Source: an uncultured Christensenellaceae bacterium (lineage in GTDB: Bacteria; Bacillota; Clostridia; Christensenellales; Borkfalkiaceae). From it: a DNA stretch of 17,717 nucleotides. Under the pieces are notes generated by a model that did no database searches, was not told where the DNA came from, and saw only the letters and a program-made list of their open reading frames with translations. The DNA is taken from assembly GCA_910587625.1 (NCBI GenBank), contig CAJUMW010000024.1, positions 1-17,717 on the forward strand, given 5' to 3'. Shown here piece after piece: positions 14,105-17,717 of this stretch (the stretch's first letter is position 1; every line of letters starts with the position of its first letter). The translations under genes were made by a program, and so were the position numbers.

Positions 14105-14667
14105 ATTGATATAGTGGTGCAGTATTCTAGTCAGTTGACAATAATACGAAGACGGGGGTAAAATACCGTTAAAGGGCATATCGATGAAGTTTCTGGTTTT
14201 TGCTTGCTTTGCCAAAAGTGGGTGATTGCTGGGAGTAAAGGAATATGGGAGCTAGGTAACGGCATACCGCAGCCCACCCCATTTTCCGTGGAGGTTCGGG
14301 ATATTCGGTCTCGGATAAAAACCTACTATCAGGCGAAAGCTTGGTATAGAGTAGCCTGCCTTGAGTGAAGACAGCGGATAATAGAACCACGGCAAATACC
14401 GTTCGGCCGGACGGAATTTACCTATTGCTATTTGAAATTGTCGTTTGCAAAAGAGGATTAGATTATTGAAAATTGTCAAGGAAAGCTTCTAGACTGTCTT
14501 TATATTAGAGATTACGGTGTGGACTAAGTGGTGATTCGGTTATGCTAAAGCGTTCGGGCTTTTAAAAGGAAACTGCTTTTACGGCGACGGAGAGTAAGCC
14601 CCGAGGGAAATCCTACCGAACCTAAGCCGCAAAGTTTATTTAATATAAACCACTATATTATTTTTTT
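14105..14667 (+). ncRNA. ole: OLE RNA (ornate, large, extremophilic)
   Basis: A structured RNA of about 560 nt with no plausible ORF, between ispA and oapA, which is the known genomic place of OLE RNA. It follows a perfect promoter. The ends pair: 14107-14118 with 14649-14660 (12 bp, one G-U), directly before T7 at 14661-14667. Further long-range pairings are 14128-14132 with 14492-14496 and TTGACAAT 14135-14142 with ATTGTCAA 14472-14479. Local helices include 14255-14258/14265-14268 and 14292-14296/14320-14324 with 14297-14301/14309-14313 inside it. Others are 14330-14334/14354-14358, 14399-14404/14409-14414 with GGCC loop, and 14535-14540/14615-14620 enclosing 14556-14561/14596-14601 and 14564-14568/14576-14580. 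In Halalkalibacterium OLE RNA binds OapA at the membrane in a particle affecting ethanol, cold and Mg2+ stress. Identity rests on context, size and pairing, not on a covariance match. Exact ends are predicted. Confidence 0.87.
14649..14667 (+). terminator. Putative terminator made by the closing helix of OLE RNA
   Basis: The 3' strand of the end-closing helix (14649-14660) is directly followed by seven T. Its partner is the extreme 5' end of the RNA more than 500 nt away, so any termination here would depend on the RNA's global fold. A local 6-bp AT hairpin, GTTTAT/ATAAAC (14634-14639/14645-14650), overlaps the start of this strand and competes with it slightly. Confidence 0.5.
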
Positions 14668-14670
14668 ATT

Positions 14671-14687
14671 GCGCACGCACAGTGCGT
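14671..14687 (+). promoter_or_regulatory. Small GC hairpin between OLE RNA and oapA
   Basis: GCGCAC (14671-14676) can pair with GTGCGT (14682-14687) over a 5-base loop, or ACGCA/TGCGT with a CAG loop. It is followed by ATTCTTTTT. It could be a second weak terminator, a processing site or a leader structure for oapA, which starts 15 bases later. Confidence 0.4.
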
Positions 14688-14702
14688 ATTCTTTTTAAAA
14701 TT

Positions 14703-15332
14703 ATGGAAGAAGACATACAGGACATTAACACAAATCACACAGAAGAGCCTCCAAGTACAAAAAGTAAAGGCGGCTTTCAAAAAAAGAAAAAAAAGAAACA
14801 CGGCGGCAAGTATTCATGGCTTACCTGGGGTATAAGCGTATTTTTTCTGTCTTTCGCTCTGACGGTTTTATTCAGCTTTTTGACTGAAGTCGCAGTAAAG
14901 GACAGCGCAGCTTTTATATGCGTTATAGTTCTTCTCGTACTTTTGGTGCTAAATATAGGCTGCGATATTCTTGCAAACGCAATTATGTCGTGCGACCCCG
15001 AGGCTTATCACGCAATGGCGTCGAAGAAGATTAAAGGAGCAAAACGCTCCGTTTCGCTTTGCAGAAACGCAAGTAAGCTAAGCAGTATTTTTGCCGACGT
15101 AATAGGCGATATATGCGGAATAGTCAGCGGTGCCGCAGGTGCCGCGCTTGTAGTGCATTTTGCGCAGTCGGGCACTGTTTGGGAGCTTGTAGCTTCAATT
15201 TTAATAAGTGCGGCTATCGGCGCTTTGACGGTAGGCGGAAAGGCGTTATTTAAACATTTTGCAGTAACATTTAATAAACAGATAGTATTCGGCTTTGCTA
15301 AGTTTACTACTTTCTTTAAAAAGGAAAGGTAA
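14703..15332 (+). CDS. oapA: OLE-associated membrane protein A
   Basis: A 209-residue integral membrane protein, the RNA-binding partner that anchors OLE RNA. The N-terminus is polar, ending in a lysine cluster with six consecutive K (27-32), a plausible RNA contact. Hydrophobic segments follow at about 39-60, 69-94, 129-153 and 158-178. The middle contains D98-P-E-A-Y-H-A-M-A-S-K-K-I-K-G-A-K (98-114) and the third helix starts with D132-V-I-G-D136, matching the DxxxD motif known to matter in OapA. The C-terminus is basic. The protein has a faint likeness to DUF21/CNNM-type Mg2+ transport proteins, by eye only. ATG 14703 is preferred over the in-frame GTG at 14682, which lies in a hairpin. 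There is no Shine-Dalgarno. The stop overlaps the dxs ATG by one base (TAATG). Confidence 0.93.
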   Translation: MEEDIQDINTNHTEEPPSTKSKGGFQKKKKKKHGGKYSWLTWGISVFFLSFALTVLFSFLTEVAVKDSAAFICVIVLLVLLVLNIGCDILANAIMSCDPEAYHAMASKKIKGAKRSVSLCRNASKLSSIFADVIGDICGIVSGAAGAALVVHFAQSGTVWELVASILISAAIGALTVGGKALFKHFAVTFNKQIVFGFAKFTTFFKKER

Positions 15333-17068
15333 TGCTCGAAAATATTACAAGTGCGCAACTCAAAACTATGACCTTAAAAGAGCTTTTGGCTCTTTGTGAA
15401 GAGATTCGTGAAGTCATTACGGCTACTGTTTTTAAAAACGGCGGTCATCTTTCTTCTAATCTCGGAATGGTCGAGCTTTCGGTTGCGCTTCATTATGTGT
15501 TCGATTTTCCCGATGATAAGCTTGTTTTTGACGTTGGGCATCAATGCTATACTCATAAACTGCTTTCGGGTAGATATCAGCAATTTAATACAATCCGTAA
15601 AAAGGGTGGGATATCGGGCTTTCCCAAGCGCGACGAAAGCGAGTACGACTGCTATAACGTCGGGCACGCCGGAACGTCCGTGTCCGCGGCGCTTGGCATT
15701 GCCAAAGCGCGCGACTTAATCGGTAAAGATTTTAACGTTATATCTGTTATAGGCGACGGCTCGTTCAATAACGGCTTGATTTACGAGGCATTTAACAGTT
15801 TAAGGTTGTTGAATACAAATATTCTTTTAATATTAAACGATAACGGTATGTCTATTGCGCCGACAGTGGGCAGTATGCACGAGTATCTTGAGCTGTTGAG
15901 TGAAAACGACGTGCAAAAATCCAAAATGGACCGCCACGCTAAAATTTTTGAAAGATTCGGGTTTGCGTACGACGGCGTTTATGACGGAAACGACCTTGAG
16001 CAGATGATAAATAAATTGTTTGAGGTAAAACAGCGTTTAAAGCACGAGTCTGTAATTTTGCATGTTTTAACTAAAAAGGGTAAAGGTTATGAGTTCTGCG
16101 AGGAGAATCCCGAAAGCACTCACGGAATTTCTGCAAACACCGCAGTTGTTCCCGTAGGAGAATATTCTGAAATGCTGGGTAAAACCCTCGTTCGGTTGGC
16201 GAAGGACGACGACAGAATTGTTGCCGTCACTGCGGCTATGACTTCAAGCCTTGGGCTGTCGAATTTTTTTATGAGCTATCCCAACCGTGCAATTGACGTA
16301 GGTATTTGCGAAGAGCACGCAACTATTTTGTGCGCGTCTATGGCTACAGAGGGATTAAAACCTTATTACGCGGTATATTCGACGTTTTTGCAGCGTTCTT
16401 TTGACGAAATAATAATCGATATATGCGGACAAAACTTGCCTGTAACAATATGTATCGACCGCGCAGGAATATCGGGTTCGGACGGGGAAACTCATCAGGG
16501 CGTATTTGATTTGTCGTTTTTGAGTTTTATACCTAATCTTACGTTAGCCGTGCCAAAAGATATAAAAGAGTTTGAAAGTATGCTTGAGTGGAGCGTAAAT
16601 TTCAATGCGCCGTTAGCTATTCGTTATCCGCGTGAAAGTAAAAAAGTTTTTGGTGTTAAGGCGCCCATTGTACTCGGCAAGTGGGAAGTTTTGAGAGAAG
16701 GTAACAGTGATTTTGCAATTATCGCTTGCGGAGAAAGGGCAATAACGTTAGCTATGAATGCAGCGGATTCACTCAATTCAAGCGGAATTTCCGTGGACGT
16801 AATTAATGCTCGGTTTATAAAGCCGCTTGATACTCAAATGCTTGATGGTGTAAAGGCAAAGCATATCATTACGATTGAGGACAATATGTTGATTGGTGGA
16901 CTTGGTTCGTTGATTGACGGTTATTTTAGTCAAGGTAACAAGCAAATAAAGAATTTTGCTTACAGCGATAAATTTGTGCCGCAGGGCGACGTTGGAGAGC
17001 TAATGAGCGACTTCGGTGTGTCGAGCGAAGAAATAGTAAATTTTATTAAATCAAATGAGAATAGATAA
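15332..17068 (+). CDS. dxs: 1-deoxy-D-xylulose-5-phosphate synthase
   Basis: A 578-residue thiamine-diphosphate enzyme joining pyruvate and glyceraldehyde 3-phosphate, the first step of the MEP isoprenoid pathway. Visible active-site parts are H39 in G-G-H-L-S-S-N-L-G, D67-V-G-H-Q, G111-H-A-G-T-S, the cofactor motif G141-D-G with N171 and M173 in N-D-N-G-M-S-I, and the catalytic E327 in C-E-E-H-A. D376-R-A-G with the following S-D-G-x-T-H-Q-G and R431-Y-P-R are also present. It is shorter than most DXS (about 620-635); the cofactor motif reads G-D-G-S-F-N-N-G rather than the common G-D-G-[AS]-x-T-G-G. GGAAAGG lies just before the ATG, and the start overlaps the oapA stop by one base, so the two genes are coupled. 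ispA, OLE RNA, oapA and dxs thus form one isoprenoid-linked block. Confidence 0.97.
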   Translation: MLENITSAQLKTMTLKELLALCEEIREVITATVFKNGGHLSSNLGMVELSVALHYVFDFPDDKLVFDVGHQCYTHKLLSGRYQQFNTIRKKGGISGFPKRDESEYDCYNVGHAGTSVSAALGIAKARDLIGKDFNVISVIGDGSFNNGLIYEAFNSLRLLNTNILLILNDNGMSIAPTVGSMHEYLELLSENDVQKSKMDRHAKIFERFGFAYDGVYDGNDLEQMINKLFEVKQRLKHESVILHVLTKKGKGYEFCEENPESTHGISANTAVVPVGEYSEMLGKTLVRLAKDDDRIVAVTAAMTSSLGLSNFFMSYPNRAIDVGICEEHATILCASMATEGLKPYYAVYSTFLQRSFDEIIIDICGQNLPVTICIDRAGISGSDGETHQGVFDLSFLSFIPNLTLAVPKDIKEFESMLEWSVNFNAPLAIRYPRESKKVFGVKAPIVLGKWEVLREGNSDFAIIACGERAITLAMNAADSLNSSGISVDVINARFIKPLDTQMLDGVKAKHIITIEDNMLIGGLGSLIDGYFSQGNKQIKNFAYSDKFVPQGDVGELMSDFGVSSEEIVNFIKSNENR

Positions 17069-17717
17069 ATATCTTGCAGAAAAACTTGGTTCGCGTACAA
17101 AAGCTGCAAATATGGTTTCAAAGGGCATTGTTCTTGTCAACGGTAAATCTGTCGACCCCTCGTATGATGTCAAGGCAAGCGACGAGATAGAGATAGTCGA
17201 GCAACGCGAAAACTATGTTTCCGCAGGCGGGTTTAAACTTGCAAAGGCTTTAAACGACTTTAATGCAAGCGTTTCGGATATGGTTTTTGCGGATATAGGC
17301 GCGAGCACGGGCGGATTTACGCATTGTCTTTTAAAAAACGGTGCGAAAAAAGTTTACTGCATTGACGTGGGCGAAAGTCAGCTCAATAAAAGTCTTTTGT
17401 CGGATAAGGTTATTGTCGTAGACAATTTCAACGCTCGTAATTTGACTTTGGAGCTGTTTTCCGAAAAACTTGACGGAGTGGTTGTCGACGTTAGTTTTAT
17501 ATCGTTGACGTATATTTTAGGCGTTGTTTCGCAAATTTTGGAAAGCGACAGAGTTGTTTACGCATTAATTAAACCGCAGTTTGAATGCGAAACGCACAAA
17601 GTAGGCAAAAACGGAATAGTACGCGAACGCAAAATTCACGAAAAAGTAATTAAAAAAATATATGAATTAATAGATAATGGAAAAATTAATCTAGCAAAAG
17701 CTAATTTATTAGGATAC
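17055..17717 (+). CDS. tlyA: TlyA-type rRNA methyltransferase / hemolysin-like protein (3' end cut by window)
   Basis: The first 221 residues of a protein usually about 270 long. An N-terminal S4 RNA-binding domain (M-R-I-D-K-Y-L-A-E-K to about residue 50) is followed by S56-A-G-G-F-K-L. An FtsJ-type SAM-dependent methyltransferase domain then shows D80-I-G-A-S-T-G-G-F-T (80-89), D145 in V-V-D-V-S-F-I-S and K173-P-Q-F-E. The probable catalytic tetrad is K61, D145, K173, E176, all present. Relatives 2'-O-methylate 16S and 23S rRNA; the older hemolysin label is doubtful. The start ATG overlaps dxs by 14 bases in another frame. In Bacillus the same gene (yqxC) follows dxs and precedes argR and recN, so those are expected beyond the window. 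Confidence 0.95.
   Translation, partial: MRIDKYLAEKLGSRTKAANMVSKGIVLVNGKSVDPSYDVKASDEIEIVEQRENYVSAGGFKLAKALNDFNASVSDMVFADIGASTGGFTHCLLKNGAKKVYCIDVGESQLNKSLLSDKVIVVDNFNARNLTLELFSEKLDGVVVDVSFISLTYILGVVSQILESDRVVYALIKPQFECETHKVGKNGIVRERKIHEKVIKKIYELIDNGKINLAKANLLGY

Noticed and set aside
14135..14163. A second TTGACA at 14135 as another promoter
   Set aside because: The matching -10 position reads GTAAAA, and the hexamer is part of an 8-base long-range helix with 14472-14479.
14169..14479. Two open frames on the - strand inside the OLE region (73 and 75 codons)
   Set aside because: Their composition is unlike the neighbouring proteins, neither has a ribosome-binding site, and both fall across the complementary arms of the RNA.
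14105..14667. RNase P RNA, tmRNA, SRP RNA, group II intron or T-box instead of OLE
   Set aside because: I found no RNase P GAGGAAAGTC-type core, no tmRNA tag frame with tRNA-like ends, no intron-encoded protein or domain V, and no T-box motif; the ispA-oapA context fits OLE only.
14682..14702. GTG at 14682 as the oapA start
   Set aside because: It lies within the GC hairpin, has no ribosome site, and would add seven residues before a polar N-terminus that begins well at the ATG of 14703.
1..17717. CRISPR arrays, insertion sequences, prophage or transposon genes
   Set aside because: I saw no spaced direct repeats, transposase or integrase motifs, or terminal inverted repeats; the window is conserved chromosomal backbone.

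Overview
The window comes from an endospore-forming, AT-rich Bacillota genome, most likely an anaerobic Clostridia-type lineage. The reasons are a complete spoIIIAA-AH operon, an Asp23-nusB-folD-ispA-dxs-tlyA block in the order familiar from Bacillus and Clostridia, good sigma-A promoters with 17-base spacers, and tRNA genes with encoded CCA. All protein genes lie on the + strand. One tRNA gene is on the - strand. The exact order or family cannot be read from the sequence.

Layout. (1) 145-2696: an apparent three-gene operon behind a sigma-A promoter. It encodes a DUF697-like membrane protein, an MscS-type channel and an unrecognised protein that looks like a tandem repeat of a small beta-rich unit. 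It ends at a strong 16-bp hairpin. (2) 2858-6415: a divergent pair, tRNA-Leu(CAA) on - and polA-coaE on +, followed by tRNA-Leu(AAG) with its own promoter and terminator. (3) 6444-7102: a lone DUF1349 gene boxed in by terminators. (4) 7125-11444: the spoIIIA operon, eight tightly packed or overlapping genes building the mother-cell side of the feeding-tube complex. Several subunits are markedly shorter than in Bacillus. (5) 11455-17717: a sigma-A promoter, then asp23, nusB, folD, ispA, a gene-free 640-base stretch, oapA, dxs and a 3'-truncated tlyA. Relative to the Bacillus order, accB-accC (between spoIIIAH and asp23) and xseA-xseB (between folD and ispA) are absent.

The most striking element is the stretch between ispA and oapA. 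It starts with a perfect consensus promoter (TTGACA, 17 bases, TATAAT), has no plausible ORF, and is full of complementary segments. These include a 12-bp helix joining its first and last bases directly before a T-run. The location, the size of about 560 nt, and the downstream membrane protein carrying a DxxxD motif identify it as an OLE (ornate, large, extremophilic) RNA with its partner OapA. This is a known but rare large RNA-protein particle, here in a spore-former beside isoprenoid genes (ispA makes farnesyl diphosphate, dxs starts the MEP pathway). The RNA identification rests on context and visible pairing, not on a covariance search.

Other points of interest are a tRNA-Leu with the unusual bacterial anticodon AAG, a minimal SpoIIIAG apparently lacking the usual insertion in its ring-building domain, a non-canonical Walker A in SpoIIIAA, and polA and oapA genes without a recognisable Shine-Dalgarno sequence.
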